DNA of 64,000 bases from positions 1,612,001 to 1,676,000 of the forward strand of contig NZ_OY970459.1 in the NCBI RefSeq assembly GCF_963853665.1, written 5' to 3'. Position 1 is the stretch's first letter, and each line of letters begins with the position of its first letter. Shown piece after piece: positions 30,935 through 42,152 of the stretch. The stretch is from Mycobacterium decipiens. Lineage in GTDB: Bacteria; Actinomycetota; Actinomycetes; Mycobacteriales; Mycobacteriaceae. A program made the position numbers and the translations under genes. The notes below the pieces were generated by a model, which worked only from the letters and a program-made list of their open reading frames with translations, did not search any database and had not been told where the DNA came from.

Positions 30935-33900
30935 GACTCGCCTCTCGTCGCGGCTTCCAGCTCGCTGGCGTCGACGAGATCGGAGAGCAGGTCCATTTCC
31001 TCGTCTGACAATTCGGGTTCCGCGTCGGAAGGCTCCTGCTCAGCGGCCGGCAGCGGATAGTCCATTCGTTCGCACAGGGCTAGCGCGAGATCGCTGATCG
31101 TTGGGTACGCCCAGACCAGCGCGACCGGCAGCGTGATGCCCAGGCTCGTCTCCAGTCGGTTTCGCAACTCGAGGCCCATCAGCGAGTCGAGGCCAAGCGT
31201 TTCCAGCGGCCGGTTGTGATCGATGGGGTCGCTCGAGCGCAGCACCGCGCGGATCTCGTCGGCGATCGCGGACGCGAGGCGGCCCGGGCGTTCGGCCGGG
31301 TCGAGGGCGTCCAGCTGCGCTCGAATCGCGCCGCCCCCGCGCCGCTCCCCGGCATCGCGGGCCGCCGCATCGTGCAGCTTCGCGAACAGCGAGGATCCCG
31401 CCACAGCTGGGAACGATTGGAACCACTGCCGAGCGTCCAGGCTGAAGACACCGGTGCGCCCGCGATCGGCGGCGAGCACCGTCTGCATCGCGGCCAGCCC
31501 CTGCTCGGCGGTGATCATCTCGACGCCGAGATCTTTGAAGAACTGGGCACGTCCGACCTCGGCCCAAGGGCCCCAGTTGATCCCGACCGCGGGAAGTCCG
31601 GCCGAGCGCCGATAGGCGACGAGGCCGTCGACCCATGAGTTGGCGGCGGCGTACGCGCCTTGCCCGGGCGTGCCGAGAAGTGCTGCGGCCGAGGAGAAGG
31701 TCAGCCACCAGTCGACGTCTCGCGCGGCGGTGGCCTGATGAAGCCGCCAGCTGCCGGTGACCTTCGGGGCGAACACCCGCCTGGCGGCGGAATCCGTCAT
31801 ATTCAGCACGATCTCGTCGGCGAGAACCATGGCGCTGTGTAGGACCCCGGCCAGCCGGAAGCCGGCGTCTTCGACCGCCTGCACCAGCCGCTCGGCGGTA
31901 TCTGGCTCAGTGATGTCGCCGGTAATCACGTCGATCCGGCTGCCCGAGGCATTCAGCTCCGCGATAGCGGCTGCAACTTCGTGGCTGGGAGCCGAACGTC
32001 CGTTGAGGACAATCAATCCCGCGCCTTGTTCGGCCAGCCACTTCGCGGCGACGAAACCGAGACCGCCCATGCCGCCGACGATGAGGTAGCCACCGTCGCT
32101 GGTGACCAGTGGACGCGGGGGCGGAGCCGCGATCGCCTCGATGCTGGTGTGCGCGGCCCCAGCGGCCGGTATCGAGATGACGATCTTGCCGGTGTGCTTA
32201 CCGGAGGCCATGAGCCGGAATGCGTCGGCCGCGTCGTGCAGGCTGAACTCGGTGACGGGGAGGACCTCTACTTTGCCATCCGCTACCTGCTGCAGGATGT
32301 GTTGCAGGAGTTGGCGGTACTTCGCCGGCTGCAGTTTGAGATTCAGGTCGAGGTCGACGACGGAGAAGGACGCGCTCTTCGCCAGCGCGGCCAATCCCAA
32401 GCTGGCATCGGCGTAAACGTCCTTCTTACCCAGTTCGATGAACCGGCCGCCGGGCGCCAGGATCTGCACGCCGCGCTGAATCGCTTCGCCCGCCAGTGAA
32501 TTGAGAATGACGTCCACACCGTAGCCGTCCGTCAGCTCGAGGATCTCGTCGGCGAAGTCGACACTTCGGGAATCGCCGACGTACTCGACACCGAGTCCGG
32601 ACAGCATTTCCCGTTTGGCATCCGATCCGGCCGTTGTGTAGATCCGGGCGCCGACCATCTTCGCGATCGAAACCGCCGCCATTCCAACACCGCCGGTGGC
32701 GGAATGGATAAGCACGCGTTCGCCGGGGGACAGGCGACCGACCTCGCACAGCGAGTGCCAGGCGGTGAGATACGCGACGCCGAACGTGGCCGCCTCGTGA
32801 TCGGGCAGCGCGTCGGGGATGGGGACGACGAGATCGGCGATGGTGCCCAAGTGCGTCCCGAATGTGCCGGGACCGAAGGCGATAACGCGCTGGCCGACCT
32901 CGACGCTGTCAACCTCGTCGCCGATGGCGGTCACATAGCCGACACACTCCCCGCCGATCACCGGCGCGGCACCGTCCAGTCCCGGATAGACCCCCATCGC
33001 CTTGAGCACGTCACTGAAGTTGAGGCCCGCGGCGACGACACGAACCTCGACCTGATCGCCCTGCGGTTTGCCCCGTTTCACCTCGTGGATGGTTAGGGCG
33101 TCCAGTCGTCCAGGTTGATCGATCTGCAGTTGGACAGCTGCCCCGAGCGAAACGCCCGAGTCGTCCAGGTTCACCACCTTGCGGCGGGATTCGGCGGCGA
33201 GTTCACCCTTCGGTGTCGTAGGTGCGGGCACCAACCGGTCGACATAGCGTTGTCCGTCGCGGTAGGCGACCTCGTCGGCGTCCGAACCGGCGAGCAGCTC
33301 CTCGGTCAGCGCGGCAAGTGAGCGGGTGCCCTCGGGTTCGATGTCGACGAGCGTGGCCCTCAGTTCCGAGTGCTCGAACGTCAGCACCCTTGCGATTCCA
33401 CGTAACCCGGTCTGTGCCAACGTGACTGATTCAGTGGGATCGAGCTGCTGAGCGCCACGGGTGACGATCCACAGCCGCGGGCTCTTCCGGGCGCCCATTC
33501 GAGTCACCGTCTCGACCACGCCGGCGATCAGCAGCGTGCGCGCCTGCGCCAACTCCAGTTGCGTCTGTTCCGGCAACGCTTCATCGCTCGCGCGAGGCGG
33601 GCAGACCACGACGATGCCGTCCCAGCCGACGCGGGTGATCGCCGCGCGCAGCTTCGCTTCGTCATGCGCAGAGACCACTTCGACTTCGGCTTCAGTTTCG
33701 CTCAGGCGGGCGCGCAGCGACGACTCCAAAGCGGACGGCAGCGGGTCGCCAGCGGCGAGGTCACCGACCAACAACAGGCCACCAGCGGCGTCGGCCACCT
33801 TGTCCAGCGGCGCCGGCTCCCACTCCAACGTGAATAGGCGACTGGTGAGTTCGGTTGCGCCGCCGCCGGACCCGAGCACTGCCATCTCGACCTCATCGAT

Positions 33901-36900
33901 GACCAGCAGCGGCTGACCATCCGGATCGGTCAGAACGACTTCGCCGACCAGCCGGTCGTCGGTTGCGGTCAGCGAGCCGACGGCACAGACACCGCGGGTG
34001 ATATCGCCGTGCACGTGCACGCCCGCGTAACGCACTGGCACCACGATCGTCGAACGCGAAGATGTCTGCCCGCCGGCCAGGTCGGTCGCCATCCGGGTGG
34101 CACCCAATGTCTGCAACGCGATATCCATCATCACCGGGTGCAGTAGGAAGTCGCGGGAACCCGTCCGGGCCGAAGACGGTAGCTTCACGTCGGCGCGGGC
34201 AGCGCCGGATTGCGTGACGGCGAGCCCGACGATGCCCTGAAACGCCGGTCCGTGCTGCTGGCCGGCGCCGCGCAGCCGCTGGTACAGGTCGTCGGGGTCC
34301 AATTCGTCCGCGAGGTCGGCCGGGGTCACCTCGGGCCCCTGGGGGTGCGGTGCCTCGTGCTCCGGCAGCTGATCTGAAGTCTGTGCGCGCGCAACGGTGG
34401 CGGTGGCGTGGGTGGTCCATCCCGAACTTCCGCTGCGGGTGCGTATTTCCACCTGGCATCGCTGCTCGTCGCCGGTGAGCGTGGTGACAAGAATGGTGCC
34501 TTCGGTCACGTGCAATATCTGACGAAGGTCAAGCTCGCTGATCATCCAGGGGTGATCCTGCTCGCCTCGCTCGACGGGGCGGAACGCGTCCGTCGCCGCC
34601 GCCAGCGCGATCTCGGCGTAGGCCGCACCGGGCAGAACGCAGAGATCGTCGATGACGTGATCGGAGAGCCACAGCAAATCCGGGGCGAGCTCGCTTTCCC
34701 ACACCCGGGTGCCATTGGTGGGGTCGGTGACACCGACGCCGAGCAGCGGGTGGGTGTCCGCCCTGTGGTACGCGGCCGACGTGGCGCTGATCCAGTGGCG
34801 GGTGTGCTGCCACGGGGTGGTGGGCAGCACGGAGTGTGGTTCGGGCGGATGGGGGGTTTGCGGTGGGCGGGTGGTGTGCGTCGTGTTGAGGTTCGTGTGG
34901 AAGGTAAGGGTGTCGTGAGCGTCGCGCTGCAGGGTGCCGATGCTCAAAAAGTCTTCGGTGTCGTGGGTGCTGCGCAGGGTGTCGCTGATCGAGTGGGTCA
35001 ACAGCGGGTGCGCGCTGATCTCGATAAAGGTGTGGTAGTCGCCGCCGGCGCCGCTACCGGCGTGCGCGATGGCCTGCTGGAAGCGCACCGGGTTGCGCAT
35101 GTTGGTGGCCCAGTGCTCGGCGTCGAAAGCCGGGCGAGTGGCCAGGTTTTCGTAGGTGGTGGAGATGATCGGGATGGTCGGTGGCCGCGGGGTGAGATCG
35201 GCCAATTCCGAACGCATTAGAGGTTGCAATGCATCCATGGCCGGGTTATGCGGGGCCACCTCGATGTTGACGCGGTTGGCGAAGCCGTTCTGCTGGCGCA
35301 CCTTGTCGATGAGCTCTTCGATCTGCTGGGTGGGCCCGGCGATCACGGTTTGGCGAGGAGAGGCATAGATCCCCAGGGTCACCTGCGGGTACTCGGCGAT
35401 CAACGCCTCGGTGGCGGCGGCGTCGAGTTCGAGCAACGCCATCGTGCCCTGCCCGGACAACGGCGCCATCAGCCTCGACCGGGTCGCGGTCACCCGCAGT
35501 CCCTGGGCAGGGGTCAGCGCTCCGGAAACGACCGCGGCGGCCACTTCGCCCATCGAGTGGCCTATCACCGCGTCGGGTGTCACGCCGTAGGAACGCCACA
35601 ACGCGGTCAGCGCCAGTTGCATCCCGATCAGGCCCAGCTGGATCTGTTCGATGCCGACGAGCTCCTTGCCGCCCGCGATCACGTCGTGCAGCGAAAAGCC
35701 GGCTTCAGCAACGAAATCCGGCTCCAGTTCGGCGATGGCTTCAGCGAACGCCGGCTCGTCGGCCAGCAGTTGGCGACCCATTCCGGCCCACTGTGATCCG
35801 CGTCCCGAGTAGACGAACACCGTGCCCGCGCCGATGGCGCCTTCCCGGGGGGCCACCACGCCGGGTGCGGATTGACCAGTGGCCAGCGCGCGCAACCCCG
35901 CCACCGCTTGGCTCCGGTCGACTGCCGCCACCGTGCCGAACCTGGTCTGCCGGGCGCGGTGATGGTTGAGGGTGTGCGCGACCTCGGCCAGCGGCACCTG
36001 GGCGCCCGGGCCTTCCATCCAATCGGCCAGCACCGATGCCGTCGCCGTCACCCGCTGCGGCGTCTTGCCGAACACCACCAGCGTGGACACCGGCTCCCGC
36101 TCGCGAGCAGACGCGGAATCGCATTCCGCGGCCCCGCCGCGTGCGATTCCGCGTCTGCTCGCGAGGGTTTGGTCGGGTGCCTGCTCGATCACCACATGAG
36201 CATTCGTCCCACTGACGCCGAACGACGACACCCCGGCCCGGCGAGGCCGGCCGGTGCTCGGCCAGGCCATACCTTCGGCCGCTATGGTCAGCCGGGATGC
36301 GGCCTCACTTGCATGCGTTGTCAACTGGTGGAAGTTGAGGTGCCGCGGAATGTAGCCGTTCCGCACGGCGAGCACGGCCTTCATCAGCCCGGCGACACCC
36401 GCCGCCGCTTCCAGGTGACCGAGATTGGTCTTCACCGACCCGATCACCAACGAAGGCGAGCTCTCCCGGTCGCTGAAAACCTTGCTCAGGGAATCGAGTT
36501 CGATCGGGTCGCCCAGCGGAGTACCCGTCCCGTGGGCCTCGACATAGTCGATATCGGCGGCCGCCAATTTCGACGACGTCAACGCGTTGCGTAGCAACGC
36601 CTGCTGCGCCGGCCCGTTGGGAACGGTCACGCCGCTGCTGGCACCGTCCTGGTTGACCGCCGAACCGCGCACCACGGCAAGGATGCGGTTGCCATCGCGC
36701 ACCGCGTCGTCCAACCGCTTGAGCACCACGACGCCGGCGCCCTCGCCGCGCACATACCCATCGGCGGACACATCGAAGGTCTTGCACTGCCCCTCCGGCG
36801 ACAACATTCCCCAACGCGAGCACGCGATGCTCGGTCCCGGGCTGAGCAGCAGGTTGGTGCCACCGACCAACGCCGTGTCGCTTTCCCGCTGGCGCAGGCT

Positions 36901-37566
36901 CTGACATGCCAGGTGCACCGCCACCAACGACGACGAGCAGGCCGTATCGATGACCACTGCGGGGCCGCGAGCCCCGAGGATGTAGGCCAGCCGTCCCGCG
37001 GCGAAGTTCGCCGAGTTTCCGGTGGGGATGTAGGCATCGAGGTCTTCGGGTCGCAACCGGCCCGCCAGCGTGAGCATGTAGTCGTAGGCGGTGACGCCGA
37101 CGAATACCGAGGTTTGGGTACCGCCAATGGTGTGCGGCTGCACACCCGCGTCCTCTAGCGCTTCCCAGGCAACTTCGATCAACAACCGCTGTTGCGGGTC
37201 CATCGCCGCTGCCTCGCGCGGGGAGATCGAGAAGAACTCGGCGTCGAACTCGTCCGGCTGCCAGCCGGTGAGAAAGCCGCCTTCGGTGCTGCATATGGTG
37301 CCGGGCACGGTGTGATCGTCCGTGTAGTAGGCGTCGGCATCCCACCGTTGGGGGGGAACCCGGACTATGCCGCTTCGGCCGGCGCACAACAAATCCCAGA
37401 ACTGTTCCGGGTTGTTGACCTCGCCCGGGAACCGGCACCCCATGCCGATCACGGCGATCGGTTCGGTGCTGGACTTTTCGGCGATTTCCAGGCGCGCCGT
37501 GAGGTCATCGATCTTGTGCAGCGCCTCGGTGATGATCGCCCGGCGATCCGGTGTCGCGGCGGTCAT
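30931..37566 (-). CDS. ppsC: Phthiocerol synthase PpsC, fully reducing module
   Basis: The 2211-residue module has KS (Cys210, His345, His384), AT (GHSMGE, Ser671; motif VAPHNP), DH (His of [13 protein letters not shown] near 968), ER (HSATGGVGM near 1622), KR (GGMGGLGF near 1832) and ACP (LGLDSL near 2127). It adds one malonyl-derived unit and reduces it fully. The start ATG 37566 overlaps the ppsB stop as ATGA and gives [20 protein letters not shown], the known N-terminus. A frame extending to 37926 lies inside ppsB. It is about 23 residues longer than the M. tuberculosis protein. Part of the excess, at residues 464-492 of the KS-AT linker, is encoded by a large palindrome (36100-36165). 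Confidence 0.96.
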   Translation of the reverse strand: MTAATPDRRAIITEALHKIDDLTARLEIAEKSSTEPIAVIGMGCRFPGEVNNPEQFWDLLCAGRSGIVRVPPQRWDADAYYTDDHTVPGTICSTEGGFLTGWQPDEFDAEFFSISPREAAAMDPQQRLLIEVAWEALEDAGVQPHTIGGTQTSVFVGVTAYDYMLTLAGRLRPEDLDAYIPTGNSANFAAGRLAYILGARGPAVVIDTACSSSLVAVHLACQSLRQRESDTALVGGTNLLLSPGPSIACSRWGMLSPEGQCKTFDVSADGYVRGEGAGVVVLKRLDDAVRDGNRILAVVRGSAVNQDGASSGVTVPNGPAQQALLRNALTSSKLAAADIDYVEAHGTGTPLGDPIELDSLSKVFSDRESSPSLVIGSVKTNLGHLEAAAGVAGLMKAVLAVRNGYIPRHLNFHQLTTHASEAASRLTIAAEGMAWPSTGRPRRAGVSSFGVSGTNAHVVIEQAPDQTLASRRGIARGGAAECDSASAREREPVSTLVVFGKTPQRVTATASVLADWMEGPGAQVPLAEVAHTLNHHRARQTRFGTVAAVDRSQAVAGLRALATGQSAPGVVAPREGAIGAGTVFVYSGRGSQWAGMGRQLLADEPAFAEAIAELEPDFVAEAGFSLHDVIAGGKELVGIEQIQLGLIGMQLALTALWRSYGVTPDAVIGHSMGEVAAAVVSGALTPAQGLRVTATRSRLMAPLSGQGTMALLELDAAATEALIAEYPQVTLGIYASPRQTVIAGPTQQIEELIDKVRQQNGFANRVNIEVAPHNPAMDALQPLMRSELADLTPRPPTIPIISTTYENLATRPAFDAEHWATNMRNPVRFQQAIAHAGSGAGGDYHTFIEISAHPLLTHSISDTLRSTHDTEDFLSIGTLQRDAHDTLTFHTNLNTTHTTRPPQTPHPPEPHSVLPTTPWQHTRHWISATSAAYHRADTHPLLGVGVTDPTNGTRVWESELAPDLLWLSDHVIDDLCVLPGAAYAEIALAAATDAFRPVERGEQDHPWMISELDLRQILHVTEGTILVTTLTGDEQRCQVEIRTRSGSSGWTTHATATVARAQTSDQLPEHEAPHPQGPEVTPADLADELDPDDLYQRLRGAGQQHGPAFQGIVGLAVTQSGAARADVKLPSSARTGSRDFLLHPVMMDIALQTLGATRMATDLAGGQTSSRSTIVVPVRYAGVHVHGDITRGVCAVGSLTATDDRLVGEVVLTDPDGQPLLVIDEVEMAVLGSGGGATELTSRLFTLEWEPAPLDKVADAAGGLLLVGDLAAGDPLPSALESSLRARLSETEAEVEVVSAHDEAKLRAAITRVGWDGIVVVCPPRASDEALPEQTQLELAQARTLLIAGVVETVTRMGARKSPRLWIVTRGAQQLDPTESVTLAQTGLRGIARVLTFEHSELRATLVDIEPEGTRSLAALTEELLAGSDADEVAYRDGQRYVDRLVPAPTTPKGELAAESRRKVVNLDDSGVSLGAAVQLQIDQPGRLDALTIHEVKRGKPQGDQVEVRVVAAGLNFSDVLKAMGVYPGLDGAAPVIGGECVGYVTAIGDEVDSVEVGQRVIAFGPGTFGTHLGTIADLVVPIPDALPDHEAATFGVAYLTAWHSLCEVGRLSPGERVLIHSATGGVGMAAVSIAKMVGARIYTTAGSDAKREMLSGLGVEYVGDSRSVDFADEILELTDGYGVDVILNSLAGEAIQRGVQILAPGGRFIELGKKDVYADASLGLAALAKSASFSVVDLDLNLKLQPAKYRQLLQHILQQVADGKVEVLPVTEFSLHDAADAFRLMASGKHTGKIVISIPAAGAAHTSIEAIAAPPPRPLVTSDGGYLIVGGMGGLGFVAAKWLAEQGAGLIVLNGRSAPSHEVAAAIAELNASGSRIDVITGDITEPDTAERLVQAVEDAGFRLAGVLHSAMVLADEIVLNMTDSAARRVFAPKVTGSWRLHQATAARDVDWWLTFSSAAALLGTPGQGAYAAANSWVDGLVAYRRSAGLPAVGINWGPWAEVGRAQFFKDLGVEMITAEQGLAAMQTVLAADRGRTGVFSLDARQWFQSFPAVAGSSLFAKLHDAAARDAGERRGGGAIRAQLDALDPAERPGRLASAIADEIRAVLRSSDPIDHNRPLETLGLDSLMGLELRNRLETSLGITLPVALVWAYPTISDLALALCERMDYPLPAAEQEPSDAEPELSDEEMDLLSDLVDASELEAATRGES
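34796..34885 (+). repeat. G-rich linker tract in ppsC
   Basis: The plus strand (ppsC template) holds many runs of three to six G, including GGATGGGGGG. It encodes a Pro/His-rich linker ([11 protein letters not shown]) after the AT domain. Equivalent tracts lie in ppsB and ppsA. Confidence 0.6.
34896..35829 (-). repeat. Acyltransferase block shared with ppsA and ppsB (ppsC copy)
   Basis: The AT region from [19 protein letters not shown] to the Pro/His linker is nearly the same as those at 39542-40475 (ppsB) and 44933-45865 (ppsA), in protein and in DNA. It forms long imperfect direct repeats about 4.7-5.4 kb apart. Confidence 0.75.
36100..36165. repeat. Perfect 24 bp inverted repeat inside ppsC
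   Basis: The arm 36100-36123 (starting CTCGCGAGCAGACGC) is perfectly complementary to 36142-36165 (ending GCGTCTGCTCGCGAG). The 18-base spacer itself holds CGCGG/CCGCG, extending the cruciform. It keeps the reading frame and encodes an Arg/Ala/Ser-rich linker between the KS and AT domains. It looks like a small interspersed palindromic element, not ordinary coding sequence. Confidence 0.85.
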
Positions 37567-40500
37567 TGCGTCCCTCTTAGCCTTTCCGAAAGTTGTTCCA
37601 ACAATTCGGCTTCGGTGAGTTCGTCGTAGCCATCGATGGATTCTGTTGTGTCTCTTGTTGCCTCGGAGAGCTCGGGCAGGGTGGTGGCTAGGTAGTCGGT
37701 GAGGCTGTAAACGGTCGGGTAGTCGAAGACCACAGACGCCGGGAGGTGCTCGCCGAGGCTTTCCGACAACGCCCGCTGCAGCGTCACACTCATCAGCGAG
37801 TCCATCCCGAGTTGGAAGAAGCCGGCCGACGGATCGAGCGTGTTGGTAGCGGGTATTCCCATCACCTTGGCGGCTAGGGCGCCGACCTGGTCGAACAACA
37901 TGTCGTGGCGTCGTTCCGGCTGGCACTCGCGCAGCGCCTTGCGGAACTCACTTTCGGGCATCGGTGCGTCGCCCGGCGCGGGCAGCAGGTCGTCGACGAT
38001 GCGAAGTGCCCCGCGGGTCCGGTATGCGGCGGCCAGCAGTTGCCAATCCGCTGCCACCACAACAGAGTGCACGGCGTCCCGACTCATTGCCGATGGCAAT
38101 GCGCTGATTGCTACTTCGTCAGCCATGGGTTGGAGTCCGGATTCGGCGCTCACCTGGCTGGCATCCTGCTGCGTGTCGGCCAGGGACTTCCACAATCCCC
38201 AGGCGACGACGGTGGCCGGCAGCCCCATCAGCCGCCGGGCGTAGCCCAGGGTGTCCAGGAAGGCGCTGGTCGCCGTGTAGTGAGCCAGCCACCGCGAACC
38301 GACCAGACCCGAGATCGAGGAGAACGAAACAAAGTGCTGCACCGGGTGTTTCAGCGACAACCGGTGCAGCAGCGCTGCCGCGTCCAGTTTCGGCCGGAAC
38401 ATCGCGGTCACGTCATCGTCGGTCATGTCCCTGAGTAACACCGGCTGGCCGGCAAAGGCCGCCAAGTAGATTCCCTCCAGCGGTGGCAGGTCCACCCCGA
38501 ACCGGTCGAACAGCGCGGTCATCGCAACCGGGTCGGTCGCATCCGCGGCAACCTGGATGAGGTTCGTCCCCGTTGCCTCGAGGCTTTCGGCCAGCTCCGC
38601 CAGCCGCGTCCCGGGAGTGCGGGACACCGTGACGATCGTCTTTGCCCCAATATCGGCGAGTTGACGGATCAGATGCGGTCCGATATTTCCGGTGGCCCCG
38701 ATGACGAGGTGGCTGGTGTCACCACTGAGCGTGACCGGCGGCGGCGCAGGTGCGGTCCATCTCTGCAGCCGGGGCGCACGGCGCACACCCGAGCGGTAGA
38801 TGACCTGGTCTTCCCCGTCTGTGCTGGCGGCCTCGCTCAGCACGTACCGTGCGGCCAGCGCGGCGGGCATCGATTCGTCGAGATCGAGCACCCCACCCCA
38901 GATTTCAGGATGTTCTAGGGCCAGTGAGCGACCCAGTCCCCACAACACCGCGTGGCTGGGGTTGGCTCGATCCCCTTCCGTAACGGGTTGGGCATTTCGC
39001 GTTAGCACGAACAGCTTCCGCGGTGCACCGCTCGCGACCATCGCGGCAGCAAGCCTGCGCAACGCATGGAATACCTGGTAGGACGCGCCGACATCGAGGA
39101 GATCGGCGCAGGCGGGCGGTGCGTAGAGCACCGTATCCACATCGGGCAGCGCGTCGAGCAGCGCGGCCGGATCGTCGTCCTCGACGAGTGCCGTCGGTGC
39201 GAGGCGGCTTACCCGAGCATCCGCGACTCGGTCCATTTCGTCGGCGAGTTCGGCGTCTGCCACCACCAACCACGTGGCGGTGCTTGGTGTGTCGGCGCTG
39301 GGCGCCGGGCGGATCGGCCACGCCAGCTGATAGCACCAGTCGTCGAGGGCATCCCCGCCGTGCTCGGATCTCGATTGGCCGCGCACCGCAACCCCGTTGC
39401 GGCCCGGATATTCCAGCGCCGCGGCGCTCGCATGCGCGGTGCTGATCCAGTGCTGGGCGTGCTGCCAGGGGGTGCTGGGGATGGTGGGGTGTGGCTCGGG
39501 CGGGTGGGGGGTCTGCGGTGGGCGGGTGGTGCCGGCGGTGTACAGGTTGGTGCGGAAGGTGATGGTGTCGTCGGTATCGCGTTGCAGGGTGCCAATACTC
39601 AAGTACTTGCTGTCGTGGTGCGCGCTCTCCAGGGTGTCGGTAATGGCCTGGGTCAACAGCGGGTGTGCGCTGATCTCGACGAAGGTGTGGTGATCGGCTC
39701 CGGCGGCGCTGATGGCCTGCTGGAAACGCACCGGGTTGCGCATGTTGGTGGCCCAGTGTTCGGCATCGAAAACCGGGCGAATGTCCGGGCTTTCGTAGGT
39801 GGTGGAGATAATCGGAATCGTCGGTGGCCGCGGGGTCAGATCGGCCAGCTCCGAGCGCATCGCCGGCTGCAGCGCATCCATGGCCGGATTATGCGGTGCC
39901 ACTTCGATATTGACCCGGCTGGCAAAGCGGTTCTGGGCACGAACCTGATCGATAAGGGCGTCGATCTGCTGGGTCGGTCCGGCGATCACGGTTTGCCGCG
40001 GCGAGTTGTATATCCCCAACGTGACCTGCGGATAATCGGCGATCAGCGCCTCGGTGGCCGCCACGTCGAGGCCTAGCAGGGCCATGCCGCCCTGTCCGGA
40101 CAGCGGGGCCATCAGCCGCGAGCGGGTGGCGGTCACGCGCAATCCCTCGGCGGGGGTAAGCGCTCCGGCGACGACGGCCGCGGCCACCTCACCCATGGAA
40201 TGGCCGATCACCAAATCGGGCTGCACCCCGTAGGAACGCCACAATTCGGTGAGCACCAGCTGCATGCCGATCAGGCCCAGCTGGATCTGTTCGATGCCGA
40301 CGAGCTCCGTGCCACCGGCGATCACGTCGTGCAGCGAGAACCCGGCCTGTTCAACAAACACCGGCTCAAGTTCGGCGATGGCATGGGCGAAGGCGGGTTC
40401 GTCGGCCAACAGCTGGCGGCCCATGCCCGCCCACTGTGATCCGCGCCCGGAGTAGACGAACACCGTGCCCGGGCCCGGAGGGCCGTCCTGGCCGGCCACC

Positions 40501-42152
40501 ACGCCGTGGGCGTGCTGGCCGGCGGCCAGGGCACGTAAACCCGCCACCGCCTGGGTGCTTTCCCGTGCCACCACCGTGGCGAATCTGTTGTGTCGGGCGC
40601 GGTGATGGTTGACGGTGTGGGCGACGTCGGCCAGGGCCACCTCGGCGCCGGGGCCCGCCATCCAATCGGCCAGCACCGCGGCCGTCGCGGCCACCCGCTG
40701 CGGAGTCTTGCCTGTCAGCACCAACGGCGATACCTCGGTGGCCCCATGAGGGTCCGAGTCGGTTGGGGACTTAGGTGCCAGCTCGGGCCCCTGTTCGATG
40801 ATGACGTGCGCGTTGGTCCCGCCCAATCCGAACGAAGACACCGCCGCCCGACGCGGTCCTGCCGTGGTTGGCCACTGCGAGGTTTCGGTGGGAACGAAAA
40901 ATCGCGTCGCCGCCGCGTCGATCGCCGGATTCCACTGCGAGAAATGCAAATTCGGCGGAAGATGGCCGTGCTGCACCGCCAGCGCCGCCTTGATGAATCC
41001 CGCGATCCCCGCCGCCGCCTCCAGGTGACCAATGTTGGTCTTCACGGCCCCCAGTGCGCATGCGCCCTCGCCGCGGCCATACGTGGCCGCGAGCGCCTCG
41101 AACTCGATGGGATCCCCCAACACCGTGCCGGTGCCATGGGTCTCTACATAGTTCACGCTGCCGGGCGCCACATCACTGGATCGCAAGGCATCGGCGATCA
41201 CATCGCACTGGGCTTCCGTATTCGGCGCAGTTACACCATTGGAGCGGCCGTCCTGGTTGACCGCGGAACCGCGCACCACGGCCAGCACCGGATCCCCGTC
41301 GCGCACCGCGTCGGTCAACCGCTTGAGCACCACCACACCGGCGCCCTCACCGCGCACGAACCCGTCCGCCGCCGCGTCGAACGTGGCGCAACGGCCCTGC
41401 GGGGACAGCAATCCCCATGCAGAAATGGCGATTTGGGTCTCCGGGCGAAGGGTGATGCTCACTCCGCCGGCCAGGGCTAGATCGGTTTCCCGCAGCCGCA
41501 AACTCTGGCAGGCGAGGTGGACCGCCACCAGCGACGACGAACATGCAGTGTCCACCGCCACCGATGGACCGCGCAGGCCCAATAGGTAAGAGATCCGGCC
41601 AACGGTGATGCTGTGGGCGTTTCCGGTTCCGGTGTAGGCGTCCACGTTCTCCGCGCTCGCGGCCAGCATGGACTGATATTCGTTGAAGTAGACACCCATC
41701 ATGACGCCGGTTCGGCTGCCGGACAGGGAATCCGGTGGGATGCCGGCATGTTCGAGGGCTTCCCAGGCAACCTCGAGCAGCATCCGTTGCTGAGGGTCCA
41801 TCGCCGCGGCTTCACGCGGGGTGATGCCGAAGAACTCGGCGTCGAATCCGGCGATGTCGGGAACGAAGCCGCCCCACTTCGTCGTCATCCGCCCTGGCAT
41901 CAACGGGTCAGGGTGGTAGAACGCATCCGCGTCCCAACGATCGGCCGGTATCCGCGAGATCGCATCGCGGCCGTCGGCCAGTAAGTCCCAGAAACCTTCG
42001 GGACCCGAGACGTCCCCCGGAAAACGGCAGCCAATCCCCACCACCGCAACCGGTTCTGCCACAGAGATGCGAGATACCTTGTCGAACTCGTCGGCAAGTG
42101 CGGCGCGCTGCTGCGCGGTCATGCCGGAAATCCGGCTGAAGGCCGTATGCAT
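37563..42152 (-). CDS. ppsB: Phthiocerol synthase PpsB
   Basis: The 1529-residue module has KS (Cys204, His339, His376), AT (GHSMGE, Ser652; motif VAPHNP), a Pro/His linker, KR (IGATGNIGPHL near 1154) and ACP (LGMDSL near 1450). With no DH, it leaves the second hydroxyl of the phthiocerol diol. ATG at 42152 shares its A with the ppsA stop (TGATG). The N-terminus HTAFSRISGMTAQQR corresponds to the M. tuberculosis protein (1538 residues). It ends [11 protein letters not shown] and overlaps ppsC by 4 bp. Confidence 0.96.
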   Translation of the reverse strand: MHTAFSRISGMTAQQRAALADEFDKVSRISVAEPVAVVGIGCRFPGDVSGPEGFWDLLADGRDAISRIPADRWDADAFYHPDPLMPGRMTTKWGGFVPDIAGFDAEFFGITPREAAAMDPQQRMLLEVAWEALEHAGIPPDSLSGSRTGVMMGVYFNEYQSMLAASAENVDAYTGTGNAHSITVGRISYLLGLRGPSVAVDTACSSSLVAVHLACQSLRLRETDLALAGGVSITLRPETQIAISAWGLLSPQGRCATFDAAADGFVRGEGAGVVVLKRLTDAVRDGDPVLAVVRGSAVNQDGRSNGVTAPNTEAQCDVIADALRSSDVAPGSVNYVETHGTGTVLGDPIEFEALAATYGRGEGACALGAVKTNIGHLEAAAGIAGFIKAALAVQHGHLPPNLHFSQWNPAIDAAATRFFVPTETSQWPTTAGPRRAAVSSFGLGGTNAHVIIEQGPELAPKSPTDSDPHGATEVSPLVLTGKTPQRVAATAAVLADWMAGPGAEVALADVAHTVNHHRARHNRFATVVARESTQAVAGLRALAAGQHAHGVVAGQDGPPGPGTVFVYSGRGSQWAGMGRQLLADEPAFAHAIAELEPVFVEQAGFSLHDVIAGGTELVGIEQIQLGLIGMQLVLTELWRSYGVQPDLVIGHSMGEVAAAVVAGALTPAEGLRVTATRSRLMAPLSGQGGMALLGLDVAATEALIADYPQVTLGIYNSPRQTVIAGPTQQIDALIDQVRAQNRFASRVNIEVAPHNPAMDALQPAMRSELADLTPRPPTIPIISTTYESPDIRPVFDAEHWATNMRNPVRFQQAISAAGADHHTFVEISAHPLLTQAITDTLESAHHDSKYLSIGTLQRDTDDTITFRTNLYTAGTTRPPQTPHPPEPHPTIPSTPWQHAQHWISTAHASAAALEYPGRNGVAVRGQSRSEHGGDALDDWCYQLAWPIRPAPSADTPSTATWLVVADAELADEMDRVADARVSRLAPTALVEDDDPAALLDALPDVDTVLYAPPACADLLDVGASYQVFHALRRLAAAMVASGAPRKLFVLTRNAQPVTEGDRANPSHAVLWGLGRSLALEHPEIWGGVLDLDESMPAALAARYVLSEAASTDGEDQVIYRSGVRRAPRLQRWTAPAPPPVTLSGDTSHLVIGATGNIGPHLIRQLADIGAKTIVTVSRTPGTRLAELAESLEATGTNLIQVAADATDPVAMTALFDRFGVDLPPLEGIYLAAFAGQPVLLRDMTDDDVTAMFRPKLDAAALLHRLSLKHPVQHFVSFSSISGLVGSRWLAHYTATSAFLDTLGYARRLMGLPATVVAWGLWKSLADTQQDASQVSAESGLQPMADEVAISALPSAMSRDAVHSVVVAADWQLLAAAYRTRGALRIVDDLLPAPGDAPMPESEFRKALRECQPERRHDMLFDQVGALAAKVMGIPATNTLDPSAGFFQLGMDSLMSVTLQRALSESLGEHLPASVVFDYPTVYSLTDYLATTLPELSEATRDTTESIDGYDELTEAELLEQLSERLRGTQ
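39455..39535 (+). repeat. G-rich linker tract in ppsB
   Basis: Plus-strand runs such as GGGTGGGGGG lie between AT and KR and encode the linker [15 protein letters not shown]. It is the second of three matching tracts in the operon. Confidence 0.6.
39542..40475 (-). repeat. Acyltransferase block (ppsB copy)
   Basis: This is the second copy of the AT direct repeat. Shared runs include [38 protein letters not shown] and [16 protein letters not shown]. Confidence 0.75.

Noticed and set aside
37567..37926. N-terminal extension of ppsC to 37926
   Set aside because: The extension lies inside ppsB and has no similarity; ATG 37566 with ATGA overlap gives the known N-terminus.
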